Positions 1 to 8,435 of a DNA stretch of 64,000 nt are shown one piece after another; position 1 is the first letter of the stretch; each line of letters starts with the position of its first letter. Made by a program: the position numbers and the translations under genes. Under the pieces are notes generated by a model. It saw nothing but the letters and a program-made list of their open reading frames with translations, had not been told where the DNA came from and did no database searches. This DNA comes from 2-02-FULL-55-14 sp964473365 (GTDB lineage Bacteria; Bacteroidota; Ignavibacteria; UBA10030), in the NCBI GenBank assembly GCA_964473365.1, contig CAYYOV010000010.1:25257-89256 (forward strand). The letters run 5' to 3'.

Positions 1-306
1 CGGGCCCGGAATCGAAAGCTAAAGCCGGAGGAATACTCCGGCGGAACGTTCACGATCAGCAATCTCGGCATGTTCGATGTCGACGATTTCATCGCGATCG
101 TGAACCCGCCTGAGGGCGCCATCCTCGCCGTCGGTTCGATCGTCGAGAAGCCCGTCGTCCGCAAGGGGACCATTGTCATCGGCCATACGATGAAGCTAAC
201 GCTCTCGTCGGATCATCGGATCATCGACGGGGCTGTCGCCGCCCGATTCCTCCAGGACCTCCGTCACTGGCTGGAACATCCCGCCCTTCTCCTTTTCCGG
301 GCATGA
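1..306 (+). CDS. 2-oxoacid dehydrogenase E2 component (dihydrolipoamide acyltransferase), C-terminal fragment
   Basis: The reading frame is open from base 1 and ends at the TGA at 304-306, so this is the last 101 residues of a gene that starts outside the window. It has the E2 catalytic-domain core: SGGTFTISNLGMF, the stretch IVNPPEGAILAVG, and the active-site motif DHRIIDG, whose His and Asp serve acyl transfer from lipoate to CoA. This inner core of the pyruvate/2-oxoacid dehydrogenase complex is cytoplasmic and normally forms 24-mers or 60-mers. The lipoyl and E1/E3-binding domains lie upstream, so acetyl, succinyl or branched-chain specificity cannot be decided. A 10-bp-stem hairpin follows seven bases after the stop. 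Confidence 0.93.
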   Translation, partial: RARNRKLKPEEYSGGTFTISNLGMFDVDDFIAIVNPPEGAILAVGSIVEKPVVRKGTIVIGHTMKLTLSSDHRIIDGAVAARFLQDLRHWLEHPALLLFRA

Positions 307-312
307 GGCGCT

Positions 313-340
313 GGCTGTCTGGTCTTCACTCCGGGCAGCC
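313..340 (+). terminator. Hairpin downstream of the E2 gene
   Basis: Bases 313-322 pair with 331-340 over 10 positions (two G-U pairs) around an 8-base loop. The hairpin starts 7 bp after the E2 stop codon. No T-run follows, so it may be a rho-dependent or weak terminator rather than a classical intrinsic one. Confidence 0.45.
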
Positions 341-405
341 GGAACATCGGACCGACCTCTCGTGAGGCGTCTGACCTCGCAACGCGAACGGTAACGGCGA
401 TCACG

Positions 406-1002
406 ATGCCTTCCGCAACTCCATCCATCCCAGCCTCAGGACCTGTCTTGTCGCTCATCGCGTTTTCGATCGCGTTGAACGTATCGATGGGTCAAGTCGT
501 CACAGCGCTCAAGCTCCCGCTCTATCTCGATATGCTTGGGACCATTCTGTGCGCAGCACTGGCGGGTGCACGAGCAGCAAGCATCTCGGCAGTTGCAAGC
601 AATTTGCTTGCCGCAATTCTCGGAAGTCCTGCGATGCTCTTCTTCGCGCCAGTCGGCGTGGTCGTCGCCCTTCTCTCTGCCGTCGCAGCTCGCCTGCGGA
701 TCTTCTCACGACCACTCGTCGCAACAGCATTCGGAATTCTGGTAGGAGCGATCGCCGCCACCTGTTCCGCCCCGATCTCGGCATACGTCTTCGGCGGTGT
801 TACTGTCGCCGGCACGGATGTCATCGTCGGTTTGTTCCGCGGTTCGGGCTTCAGCCTGCTCCAGAGCACGTGGTTGCAGGGTTTGACGACTGACCTGCCC
901 GACAAGGCGATCAGTTTCTTCCTCGTAGCAGGTCTGCTCCGTGACCTTCCGCAGCGGATCCTTCGACGATTTCGTCCAGTCACCCGGACGATCTCACCAT
1001 GA
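406..1002 (+). CDS. ECF transporter S component (substrate-binding membrane subunit), substrate unknown
   Basis: A 198-residue, very hydrophobic protein with about five to six membrane segments. Its pattern (LYLDMLGTILCAALAG near residue 40, SAPISAYVFGG near 120, a terminal cluster of basic residues) fits the S components of energy-coupling factor importers. S components bind a vitamin or metal with high affinity in the membrane. Position supports the call: its stop overlaps the ATG of the T component by 4 bp (ATGA, 999-1002), and two ATPases follow. The ligand cannot be read from sequence. The gene before it encodes a lipoate-dependent E2, but nothing in the protein proves a link to lipoate or thiamine. 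No riboswitch is recognisable in the 100 bp upstream. Confidence 0.8.
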   Translation: MPSATPSIPASGPVLSLIAFSIALNVSMGQVVTALKLPLYLDMLGTILCAALAGARAASISAVASNLLAAILGSPAMLFFAPVGVVVALLSAVAARLRIFSRPLVATAFGILVGAIAATCSAPISAYVFGGVTVAGTDVIVGLFRGSGFSLLQSTWLQGLTTDLPDKAISFFLVAGLLRDLPQRILRRFRPVTRTISP

Positions 1003-1745
1003 TCCGCGACGTTCGGGCGGGGACTGCCTTCTTCCTGGCGATCGCCGCCCTGACACTACCACCGATGGCGCAGGCGGTGATCCTCGTGGCGGCCTGGATG
1101 CTTCCACACCTTGTTCCGTCCGTCTTCACGCCAGTCACGCCACAGCGACAGTTCGCGTGGACCCGTTTTCAGCCGTTCGCCGTCGTCTTTGTCATACTCT
1201 CGGTCCTGATGCAGGGGATCTTCGGACCTGAGCCCCATCTCAAGGACCCGCTGCTCCCGCTATCGGCGGAAGGGATGGAGTTCGGTTTGATCGTGTCTCT
1301 CCGAGCTGTCCTCGTTCTGACCGGCGTTCTTGTCATGACGATGCCGATGCCGCCGCTCGAGTTGGCGCATGTCCTTTCTTATCTCCGTTTGCCGGTCGGC
1401 ATCCCCGTCGCGATCTTGCTCTCGCTACAATTGGTTGAGGACCTCCCCGACATTGTTCGACGCATCCGGCGCGCACAACACTCTCGTGGCGTACGTCTCG
1501 ATGGTTCGTTCTTTGTACGCCTGAAGGCCGCCCGGTATTTGATCACTCCGGTGGTCATGCGGTCGTTGGAGGGCTCTCTGGAACGCGCCTCCGCTCTCCA
1601 ATTGCGCGGCTTGCTCAATCCGATCCCATTTACGAGGTCCGCCGCCCGATACAACGCCTTCAGCATCCTCCTCTTCGGGCTGGCGATCATCCTACTGCTC
1701 ATTCGCTCCTTTCAATGGCTCGGACTCTTACCGTCGATCGGCTAG
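999..1745 (+). CDS. ecfT: ECF transporter T component (EcfT/CbiQ family)
   Basis: A 248-residue membrane protein with hydrophobic segments at the N-terminus, around residues 90-125 and at the C-terminus. A central cytoplasmic part carries the two charged coupling motifs of EcfT, here RRAQHSRG and ERASALQLRG (Ala...Arg-Gly type). In known family members these helices dock in grooves on the two ATPases and pass ATP-driven motion to the S component. It overlaps the S gene by 4 bp and the first ATPase gene by 31 bp, so the cassette is almost certainly translated from one mRNA. Length is close to the usual 250-270. Confidence 0.88.
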   Translation: MIRDVRAGTAFFLAIAALTLPPMAQAVILVAAWMLPHLVPSVFTPVTPQRQFAWTRFQPFAVVFVILSVLMQGIFGPEPHLKDPLLPLSAEGMEFGLIVSLRAVLVLTGVLVMTMPMPPLELAHVLSYLRLPVGIPVAILLSLQLVEDLPDIVRRIRRAQHSRGVRLDGSFFVRLKAARYLITPVVMRSLEGSLERASALQLRGLLNPIPFTRSAARYNAFSILLFGLAIILLLIRSFQWLGLLPSIG

Positions 1746-2530
1746 GGGTCCACTATGCCGGAGGGCTCTCCCCCGCCCTCGTGCGACTCTCGTTTGAACT
1801 CGAGGAAGGCGCATCACTCGCCGTCCTGGGGCCAGCAGGCGCCGGCAAGACCACCCTCCTGCACGCTGTCGCAGGAGTGCTCTCCGGTCAAGAGCACGCT
1901 TCCCTGGAGGGCAGCATCCAGGTTAGAACGCAGCAGATCCTCGCTCCCGGGACATTGACGGCATTCCCAGCCGTCTCGATGCTCCCCCAGGATCCCCGCC
2001 ATATCATCTCTGGATTCGTCGCGACCGTTGAGGAAGAGCTCGACCTCTCTCTTCGCCAGGCACTCGTCCCCGCAGAAGAATGGAGTGCCCATAAGGCTTC
2101 CATTGTCAGTCAGATCCCTATCGTCCATCTCTTGCAACGGCACCCATCGACGCTTTCCGGGGGAGAGATCCAGACTGTGGCCTTGGCGATCGCGGCCGTT
2201 GCGGCACCAAAGGTCCTCCTCCTTGATGAACCCGTGACCTCACTCGACCAGGGGCGGCAAGAAGATCTGACCCGGTTCCTGCTTCGTCGACCTCGAACGC
2301 TGACCGTGATCGTCGCAGACATGGTCCTTCATCCAGCCGTTCTTGCCTGCGATCGGATCTTGGTGCTCGAACACGGCTCCGTTGTCTTCTCTGGTACGAG
2401 AGAGGCCTTCTGGACGCGGCTCCCTGAATTTCAGGACCTGGTGACGCTCGGAACATGGCTCGAGCTGTGGCACACGCGGGGAACAGTCAGTCAGTCCGCT
2501 TTTCGGTTGCTCCTGGAGGGCCTATGCTGA
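1715..2530 (+). CDS. ecfA1: ECF transporter ATPase 1
   Basis: An ABC ATPase of 271 residues. Visible motifs: Walker A GPAGAGKTT (about 39-47), Q-loop SMLPQDPR (88-95), canonical signature LSGGE (147-151), Walker B VLLLDEP (167-173) and D-loop SLD. It supplies one half of the ATPase heterodimer that powers the ECF importer. It starts inside the 3' end of the T-component gene and overlaps the next ATPase by 7 bp. Of the two ATPases this one has the intact signature motif, so its composite site is likely the hydrolytically competent one. Confidence 0.9.
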   Translation: MARTLTVDRLGVHYAGGLSPALVRLSFELEEGASLAVLGPAGAGKTTLLHAVAGVLSGQEHASLEGSIQVRTQQILAPGTLTAFPAVSMLPQDPRHIISGFVATVEEELDLSLRQALVPAEEWSAHKASIVSQIPIVHLLQRHPSTLSGGEIQTVALAIAAVAAPKVLLLDEPVTSLDQGRQEDLTRFLLRRPRTLTVIVADMVLHPAVLACDRILVLEHGSVVFSGTREAFWTRLPEFQDLVTLGTWLELWHTRGTVSQSAFRLLLEGLC

Positions 2531-3273
2531 CCTTCCAGGAGGTGAGCTTCTCGTATTTCACAGGCAGGCCGGTTCTGACCGACATTCAATTCGCACTTCC
2601 AACCGGATCGTGCACCCTCTTGGCGGGCAGGAACGGCGGAGGCAAAAGCACGATCGTACAACTTTGCAATGGGCTCCTGCGACCGACGACCGGCAACGTA
2701 TTGCTTCGAGGAATCGCGACATCGGGCATACCCCTGCACGACATCGTCCGAGATGTCGCCATCATGTTCCAACACCCAGGCGACCAGATCACCGAACGAA
2801 CCGTCGAGCGAGAGATCCGCGTTGGCCTCGACGCCATCGGGCTTGACCAGGCCGGGAAACGGGCCACGGCCGCGTTGGAAGCGGTCGAACTCGCCTCCAG
2901 GGCATCCGCCCACCCCTATGACCTCGAGCCGACCGAACGCAAGCTCGTAACACTGGCCGCCACGCTTGCCATGGCGACTCCGATCGTTGTCCTGGACGAA
3001 CCCTTGGTGGGTCTGGGGCCCGACGCGGTCCGCATCGTCGAACGCTGCGTCAGACGCATCCGGCAGGAAGGACGTTCTGTGCTCTTTGTCGCGCACGATA
3101 TTCTGCAGGCTTGGACGCTTGCCGACAGGGTCGTCGTCCTGCAGAACGGCCGCGTGAGCCTCTCCGGTAGGCTTGATGCCTCTATCACCCCGTCAGATGT
3201 CTTCGCCGCCGCAGGTATGCACCCACCTACCGCCACTCGAGCGGCGCAGTTGCTTCCCCACCTTCCGGACTGA
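2524..3273 (+). CDS. ecfA2: ECF transporter ATPase 2, degenerate signature motif
   Basis: An ABC ATPase of 249 residues. I place the start at ATG 2524 rather than the in-frame ATG at 2455, because GGAGG lies at the right distance (2515-2519) and because the family begins with LTFQEVSFSY. Walker A GRNGGGKST (35-43), Q-loop MFQHP (81-85) and Walker B VVLDEP (155-160) are intact. The signature region reads LEPTERK (134-140) where LSGGQ would be expected, so this subunit may contribute a degenerate site. It pairs with the preceding ATPase. It is the last gene of the cassette and is followed by two hairpins before a convergent operon. Confidence 0.88.
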   Translation: MLTFQEVSFSYFTGRPVLTDIQFALPTGSCTLLAGRNGGGKSTIVQLCNGLLRPTTGNVLLRGIATSGIPLHDIVRDVAIMFQHPGDQITERTVEREIRVGLDAIGLDQAGKRATAALEAVELASRASAHPYDLEPTERKLVTLAATLAMATPIVVLDEPLVGLGPDAVRIVERCVRRIRQEGRSVLFVAHDILQAWTLADRVVVLQNGRVSLSGRLDASITPSDVFAAAGMHPPTATRAAQLLPHLPD

Positions 3274-3319
3274 GGGACGTCCAGCGACGATCCGCAAGCC
3301 GTTGTCGACAAAACAACGA

Positions 3320-3360
3320 ACGGCGTGAGCCCACGGCCAGCTTCCGTGAACCCACGCCGT
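3320..3360. terminator. Hairpin between convergent operons (proximal to the ECF cassette)
   Basis: Perfect 8-bp outer arms at 3320-3327 and 3353-3360, with an inner 5-bp stem at 3332-3336 and 3344-3348. It sits about 50 bp after the last ECF gene. There is no long T-run on either strand. The 271-bp gap 3274-3544 otherwise holds only the second hairpin. Confidence 0.5.
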
Positions 3361-3432
3361 CTCCGTCCGGATCGACAGGACGTCGACTCAGGACGATCGA
3401 CAATCAACCAATACACTACCCACAAGACGGAG

Positions 3433-3475
3433 CGCGGCCCGATCCAACGAGATTCCTTCGTTGAACCGGGCCGCG
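3433..3475. terminator. Hairpin between convergent operons (proximal to the NHL lipoprotein gene)
   Basis: Perfect 8-bp GC-rich arms at 3433-3440 and 3468-3475, with an inner 6-bp stem at 3445-3450 and 3458-3463. It is symmetric, so it can act on both strands, and it lies about 70 bp past the stop of the minus-strand operon ending at 3545. Confidence 0.55.
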
Positions 3476-3544
3476 TTTGATGTCTCCCGGTGCTTGCGGT
3501 ACCTGCCAGCTACCTGCCCTCGGACGTCGAGAACAACGACCGGT

Positions 3545-4651
3545 CTACCGCAGGTCGGTGGAAAGCCTGAATCGGACGATCCGGTTGTTTCCCTTGTCCG
3601 CAACGTAGAGCGTTCGATCAAAGAACGCCAGTCCCGACGGCGAGTGGAATCGCTTCTCTCCGTCACCAGATCCGCCGAAGGAATACTGCTCAACCCCACG
3701 ACTGTTGAAGCGGAAGATGCTATCCCGCGCCGCATCTGCAACGAACAGATTGCCCGAGAGATCTAGTGTAAGCCCTGCAGGCTGCGTGAAGCGATTGATC
3801 TGCAATAGAGCGATGTCGCCATTTACACTGGGATAGAACTTGGAGACGTAGTTCGTCGTTTGACCTTCTGTGATCAGTCGTATCCACTGGACCTTGTACA
3901 GCGGTGTGATCGAGCCAGGCGTCAATTCCACTTGCGAGAAGACATACTCGACGCTGCGTCCGGTCGGCATCGTGGCGATCGCCGTGATCCGATGGATCGA
4001 CAAAAGACCCGTTCCATCCGGGGAAAAATTCTGCGTCACCGGTGTGATCAACGAATCGTTATTCGCAAACAGCAGGACCGCCACGTCTCGATCCACGCGG
4101 CTGAGCTCGTTCTTGAGGCCGACGCGCGTGAGATAGTACGAATTGTCGTAGAGGGTCGCTACGCCCGTGTACCGACGAGTGGAATCTGATGGCTCAAAGA
4201 AGACGCGTCGGACAGCGACGTTGCCTATACGATGCAGCGCTGAGGGCAGGTCGAGGCGATAGACCACGCCGAATGTCGCGGGAGTTGTCTGTCCCGGCAG
4301 GAGCGTGTCGAGTTCCGCGCAGACGAGCAACTGCAATCGGCGATCTTGCCCCAACGCTACAGGGCGGCGGATCGGAGGAGAAACCCCCAATACGGTTCCA
4401 GAGAGATCGAGCATCACCACGCGATCGTTCTCCGTGTCGGCCACATAGATGAACGGCTCGTGCCCCACGAGGACGGCACGTGGCCGTTGGAAGCCTGTCC
4501 AGGGTGGATTGATCTGAACGTAGGTGGTCTCCCCGACCGTGGCGGTTCTTCCCGTAGGGAGCGTCGAAAGATCGTACCGATCCTCGCTACAACTTGCGAT
4601 CAGGACCGCGATGAGCGTGAGCACCGGTAGCTGCACGAATCTTCGTATCAT
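3545..4651 (-). CDS. NHL-repeat (beta-propeller) lipoprotein
   Basis: A 368-residue exported protein. The N-terminus is a lipoprotein signal with lipobox LIASC, so it should be anchored by Cys21 to the outer membrane or surface. NHL-type propeller blades are visible as repeats of PRAVLVG..FIYVADTENDRVVML near the start and LFVADAARDSIFRF and LYVADKGNNRIVRF near the end. Such propellers bind ligands or proteins or act as passive scaffolds. Its ATG overlaps the stop of the PorV-like gene by 4 bp (4648-4651), making it the last gene of the six-gene exported-protein operon. The function is otherwise unknown. Confidence 0.82.
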   Translation of the reverse strand: MIRRFVQLPVLTLIAVLIASCSEDRYDLSTLPTGRTATVGETTYVQINPPWTGFQRPRAVLVGHEPFIYVADTENDRVVMLDLSGTVLGVSPPIRRPVALGQDRRLQLLVCAELDTLLPGQTTPATFGVVYRLDLPSALHRIGNVAVRRVFFEPSDSTRRYTGVATLYDNSYYLTRVGLKNELSRVDRDVAVLLFANNDSLITPVTQNFSPDGTGLLSIHRITAIATMPTGRSVEYVFSQVELTPGSITPLYKVQWIRLITEGQTTNYVSKFYPSVNGDIALLQINRFTQPAGLTLDLSGNLFVADAARDSIFRFNSRGVEQYSFGGSGDGEKRFHSPSGLAFFDRTLYVADKGNNRIVRFRLSTDLR

Positions 4652-5634
4652 CGTCGGACCCCCAGCGTCAAGCGGTGCACCCCACCAAGGCGACCGAAGG
4701 CCGAATAGCCGTAGTCGATGCCGAGAGTCGCCACGTCCAACGACGTCTGAACGCCCGCGCCGAAGGACAGATCCTGTTCATCGACGTTAAGGCGGTAGCC
4801 CGCACGCAGCGAAAACGTCCGCATCCAGCGATACTCCGCACCCAAAGAGACGTTCTCAGAATTGTCGTTTGGATGGTTCAACTGGATCGAGGTTGTCAGC
4901 ATGTGCTGTTCTTCGTTCACCGGCTCGAAAGCAAATCCGAACCGGAACATGGTCGGAGGCGAAAATTCCTGGAAACTGCTGACGGTCGATCCGTTCAATT
5001 GGCTCACCGAACCCTCGGGGGCCATCTGATTGCCAAAATGTGAGATAACGGCTGAGAATCGGGCCGTCCCGAGGCCCATCCAATAGTACGTGCCCAGGTC
5101 AACCATGACGCCCCGCATTTTGAGGATGTCCAACGTCTCCTCAACGTAGCGCACGGTAACGCCTGCACTGAATTGGGGCGTCAGTTTGCGGGCGTAGGTC
5201 GCACCGATGGCCACATCCGAGAATCGGAAGAACGTACCCGTGCCTTTTGGCTGCACCTCCGTCGTCACGGGCATGTCGTCCGTATGGACGGACACAACCG
5301 ACAAGCCGATTGCATCGTTGCTCGATAAATGGAGCACACCCCCGATGAATTGATGCCGTACGTCGACGAGCCAATTCGTATGCGACGCGACAACCTCATC
5401 CTCGGAGAATTGAACGATGCCAGCGGGGTTCCAGTACAAGGCCGTTGCGTCGTTGGCGACAGCTACAAAGCTCTCGCCCATGGCGGCTGCGCGAGCCCCG
5501 ACGGCGATCTTGAGGAACTGCGCAGTGGCCGTTCCCGCGCGCTGTGCTCCAAGCACGGGCAGCAACTGAGCCCACAGCCCGGTCGATGCGACCGAGACGA
5601 CAAAGAGAAGGCGAACGATCCGTTGCCCGTTCAC
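4648..5634 (-). CDS. PorV/PorQ-like outer-membrane beta-barrel protein
   Basis: A 328-residue protein with a signal peptide (LLFVVSVASTGLWAQ). The conserved entry of the PorV/PorQ (UPF0164) family follows: FLKIAVGARAAAMGESFVAVANDATALYWNPAG. The rest is amphipathic strands ending in an aromatic/hydrophobic C-terminus, as in FadL-like barrels. PorV is the T9SS shuttle that carries cargo from the translocon to the attachment complex. Paralogues are common in this lineage, so this may be a cargo-specific relative. I chose GTG 5634 because it follows the TonB-receptor stop by 2 bp and leaves a clean signal peptide; an upstream extension would run into that gene without a signal peptide. It overlaps the NHL gene by 4 bp. 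Confidence 0.82.
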   Translation of the reverse strand: MNGQRIVRLLFVVSVASTGLWAQLLPVLGAQRAGTATAQFLKIAVGARAAAMGESFVAVANDATALYWNPAGIVQFSEDEVVASHTNWLVDVRHQFIGGVLHLSSNDAIGLSVVSVHTDDMPVTTEVQPKGTGTFFRFSDVAIGATYARKLTPQFSAGVTVRYVEETLDILKMRGVMVDLGTYYWMGLGTARFSAVISHFGNQMAPEGSVSQLNGSTVSSFQEFSPPTMFRFGFAFEPVNEEQHMLTTSIQLNHPNDNSENVSLGAEYRWMRTFSLRAGYRLNVDEQDLSFGAGVQTSLDVATLGIDYGYSAFGRLGGVHRLTLGVRR

Positions 5635-5636
5635 GG

Positions 5637-8435
5637 TCAGAACCTCACACTGAAGCCGGCAATGACCGTACGGGGGGTCAAGTAGCGCGCCGGATTGTAG
5701 GGATACGGGGATACGGGAGCCTGCAGATCCGGATAGAGAGGATCGTTCCAACCCGATGGTGTCGGGTCGCCATATTCGTAGGCCCGCCCGGTCACAGGAT
5801 TGATGATCGTGGAATTGCGGGCATCCAGAAGGTTCTTCACCTGAACCGACAACGTCCACGAAAAGCCCATCAGGTCGATACTCTTCTCCCAATTGACGTC
5901 GATCCAGAACCAGTTCTTGGCAATGGCGCCCAGCCTATTGCTGCGATCGGTAACATAGTCGGGCCGGCCATTCGTCAGCGTCCCCGCCAGGATGGAAGGC
6001 GTATAGCGTTTCCCTGACTGGAAGAAGAGGCGCACATAGAACGAATAGTCGTCGAGGATCCCGGGCGCAAAGCCGAACAGGGGCTCTCCTTTGATGACGT
6101 TGAACGTCCCGTTCAGGCTGAACTGAAAAGGACGGTCCCACATCATGTAGTTCTCGCCGATCGTCTCATCCTCGTCGCCCCGTGCCACCAGAAGGCCTTG
6201 GTCGGGCGAGGAGCTCTTTCCGGTCGTGATCGCGTACGATCCCGATGCACTTCCCCGGAACCAGTTCCCGACGCGTTTACGATATTCGACCTCGATGCCT
6301 CGCGATCGCGCGTAGTCCTGGTTGACATACGTTACGTAGTTCCCAGTCGACAGACGCGACGTCGTGATCCGTGCTGAACGCGTGGAGACGTAGTCGAAGA
6401 CGTCCCGGTAGTACGCGGTGACGGTCAGAACGTCATCACTCGTGAATTGCGTCTGCAGGCCGATCTCGTAGGATACAGTCGTCTCCGGATCAAGATCGGG
6501 ATTGCCGAATTTCTGGAAGGTTGATTGTGCCGATGTCGGGCTTAGCTTTGCATAGACGAATTGCGGCTTGGGCCGTTTCGAGAAGTGACCATAGGAGAAG
6601 AACAGCATTTGATTGTCAGAGACGGGATGAGAAATTCCGACTCGGGGGCTCAGTCTCCCCTTTCCCCGCCGGCCAAAGAGGCTGAAGGTCTTGTCAAGGT
6701 ATTCTTCACGGATCCGGTCCGGAATCGTCACAACGGCCGGATTTGCCACAGCCTCGTCAACATACTTGCCCGGGAACCAGTAGTCGAAGCGCAGGCCAAC
6801 GTTCAAAATCATGCCACTGATGGTGATGTTGTCCTGCACATACATCGCTCCGAAGGCCGGATGAACCGCATAGATGTCGTTGTTAAGACCGAGCGTCCCG
6901 ACCCAGGGCTGATAGATATCGATATTCTGCATCTCCTGAAAGGTCGCCTCGATCCCTCCCTTGAACTTGTTCCGTTCAGAAAAATGCTTTGTGATATCGA
7001 ACTTGATCGTGTTCTCAGCCACATGGTGATCGTGCCATGTGAAACCGTTCCCGTCGTCATAGAGCCCGTCTCCGGGGATGACGCCGACCGTATCTCGTCC
7101 TAAATTGTAGTACTGGATCGGGAACGTCACGATGTCTTTTGGCTCCCGGTATTCGGAGAAGGACCTGCCGTTCGCGTCGGCGCGGAGAGTTGCGAAGTAG
7201 TGCGAGAGCTTGACCTCATAGAACAACGAGGTCGACAACGTGTGCGTGAGGACCACGCTCTGCATCTGGTTGCGGTGTGTGTACGTGATGGCGTCGTCGA
7301 GGATGTTCCCATACTCGTACTGATATCCCGGACTAGGCTCCACGTACTCAAGGTTCGTCTGTAATGACTGCGAATTCTGGTTGATCGAGAGCGAATGGGT
7401 GTATGAATATGTGAGCTTTAGAAGCGGATCGGGCTTCCACGTTGCCTTGGCAAGCAAGAACCATCCATTGTCCTGCTTCGGCGCGAATCGGCTTCCGTAG
7501 AACGTCGAAGATACCAGTTGCCGGGCGGCCTTGCGCGTGTAGCCGTCCGTCAAATTGACCGACATCGTGCTGAAAAAGGTGACCTTGCTCGACCAATCGA
7601 GGCCCAGAAGCGGTAGCAGGAGTCCCGACATTGGCTCAGGACCGCTCAACGTCGCCTCGTAGATGTCCGTATTGAAGCTCGAAGCGAACGACGACAGAGG
7701 CAGCTTGTCGATCTTCCGCGAGAAGCTACCCCGGTAGCGCTCATCTCCATCCTTGAGCGACACGTTCACGATGCCAGAGGTGGCCTGACCGTACTCCGCG
7801 TTGAAACCGCCCGTGATAACGTTCACTTCCTCGACCGCTTCCGTGCTCAATTGCAGACCGAAACCCGTTCCCGCGAGCGGGTCCTGGATCGATATCCCAT
7901 CCAGCAGGTATGCGTTCTCGTGCGATCGCCCACCGCGAATATGAACCTCGTTGTCCGATTGTACAATCCCCACTTGCTGCGAGACTACTTCGCGTACATC
8001 GATCACCGCAGTCGCCTTCAGGTCCTCAGAGGTTACAGAGCGGCGACTGGCCGTTTCGTCGATGTTGAAGAGCGGTTTCGCACCGATGACCACCACCTCC
8101 TGACCGAGCGAAAGCACCGTCTCGGAAAGCGTCTGCGTGATCTCGGTGGTCTCCCCGGCCCTGACGGACACATTCGTGCGCTGCACGGTCGTGTATCCGA
8201 TGATCGTGAACTCGAGCGTATACGAACCGGGCGACACGTTCACGATGCGGAATCGGCCGTCGAAGTCTGTGGCTGCACCGTAGTACGTTCCCTTGATCTT
8301 GACGTTTGCGGCCGGGAGGCCTTCGCCCGATCTGGCGTCGCGAACCACACCTGCGATTGAGCCGCGATCCTGCGCAGCCAACGAGATCAGCATGAGGGAG
8401 TGCAGCATCAACATAAGCGCCGTACGACGTCTCAT
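5637..8435 (-). CDS. TonB-dependent outer-membrane receptor with carboxypeptidase-like domain
   Basis: A 932-residue receptor. In order: signal peptide (LMLHSLMLISLAAQ), a CarboxypepD_reg-like beta-sandwich (about 22-100, GSIAGVVRDARSGEGLPAAN), a plug domain with the SQQVGIVQSDNEVHIRGGR stretch, and a long 22-strand-type barrel ending in aromatic FSVRF. It imports a large ligand using TonB energy. The start is ATG 8435, which overlaps the upstream lipoprotein stop by 4 bp; in-frame Met codons further up lie inside that gene. Its company (surface lipoprotein, PorV-like protein, T9SS cargo) suggests a nutrient-acquisition unit, but the substrate is unknown. It is larger than classical siderophore receptors and closer to oligosaccharide/peptide types. 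Confidence 0.9.
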   Translation of the reverse strand: MRRRTALMLMLHSLMLISLAAQDRGSIAGVVRDARSGEGLPAANVKIKGTYYGAATDFDGRFRIVNVSPGSYTLEFTIIGYTTVQRTNVSVRAGETTEITQTLSETVLSLGQEVVVIGAKPLFNIDETASRRSVTSEDLKATAVIDVREVVSQQVGIVQSDNEVHIRGGRSHENAYLLDGISIQDPLAGTGFGLQLSTEAVEEVNVITGGFNAEYGQATSGIVNVSLKDGDERYRGSFSRKIDKLPLSSFASSFNTDIYEATLSGPEPMSGLLLPLLGLDWSSKVTFFSTMSVNLTDGYTRKAARQLVSSTFYGSRFAPKQDNGWFLLAKATWKPDPLLKLTYSYTHSLSINQNSQSLQTNLEYVEPSPGYQYEYGNILDDAITYTHRNQMQSVVLTHTLSTSLFYEVKLSHYFATLRADANGRSFSEYREPKDIVTFPIQYYNLGRDTVGVIPGDGLYDDGNGFTWHDHHVAENTIKFDITKHFSERNKFKGGIEATFQEMQNIDIYQPWVGTLGLNNDIYAVHPAFGAMYVQDNITISGMILNVGLRFDYWFPGKYVDEAVANPAVVTIPDRIREEYLDKTFSLFGRRGKGRLSPRVGISHPVSDNQMLFFSYGHFSKRPKPQFVYAKLSPTSAQSTFQKFGNPDLDPETTVSYEIGLQTQFTSDDVLTVTAYYRDVFDYVSTRSARITTSRLSTGNYVTYVNQDYARSRGIEVEYRKRVGNWFRGSASGSYAITTGKSSSPDQGLLVARGDEDETIGENYMMWDRPFQFSLNGTFNVIKGEPLFGFAPGILDDYSFYVRLFFQSGKRYTPSILAGTLTNGRPDYVTDRSNRLGAIAKNWFWIDVNWEKSIDLMGFSWTLSVQVKNLLDARNSTIINPVTGRAYEYGDPTPSGWNDPLYPDLQAPVSPYPYNPARYLTPRTVIAGFSVRF

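Noticed and set aside
406..3273. A cofactor riboswitch controlling the ECF transporter
   Set aside because: The 100 bp before the S gene contain only one terminator-type hairpin; no thiamine, cobalamin or other conserved riboswitch core was seen.
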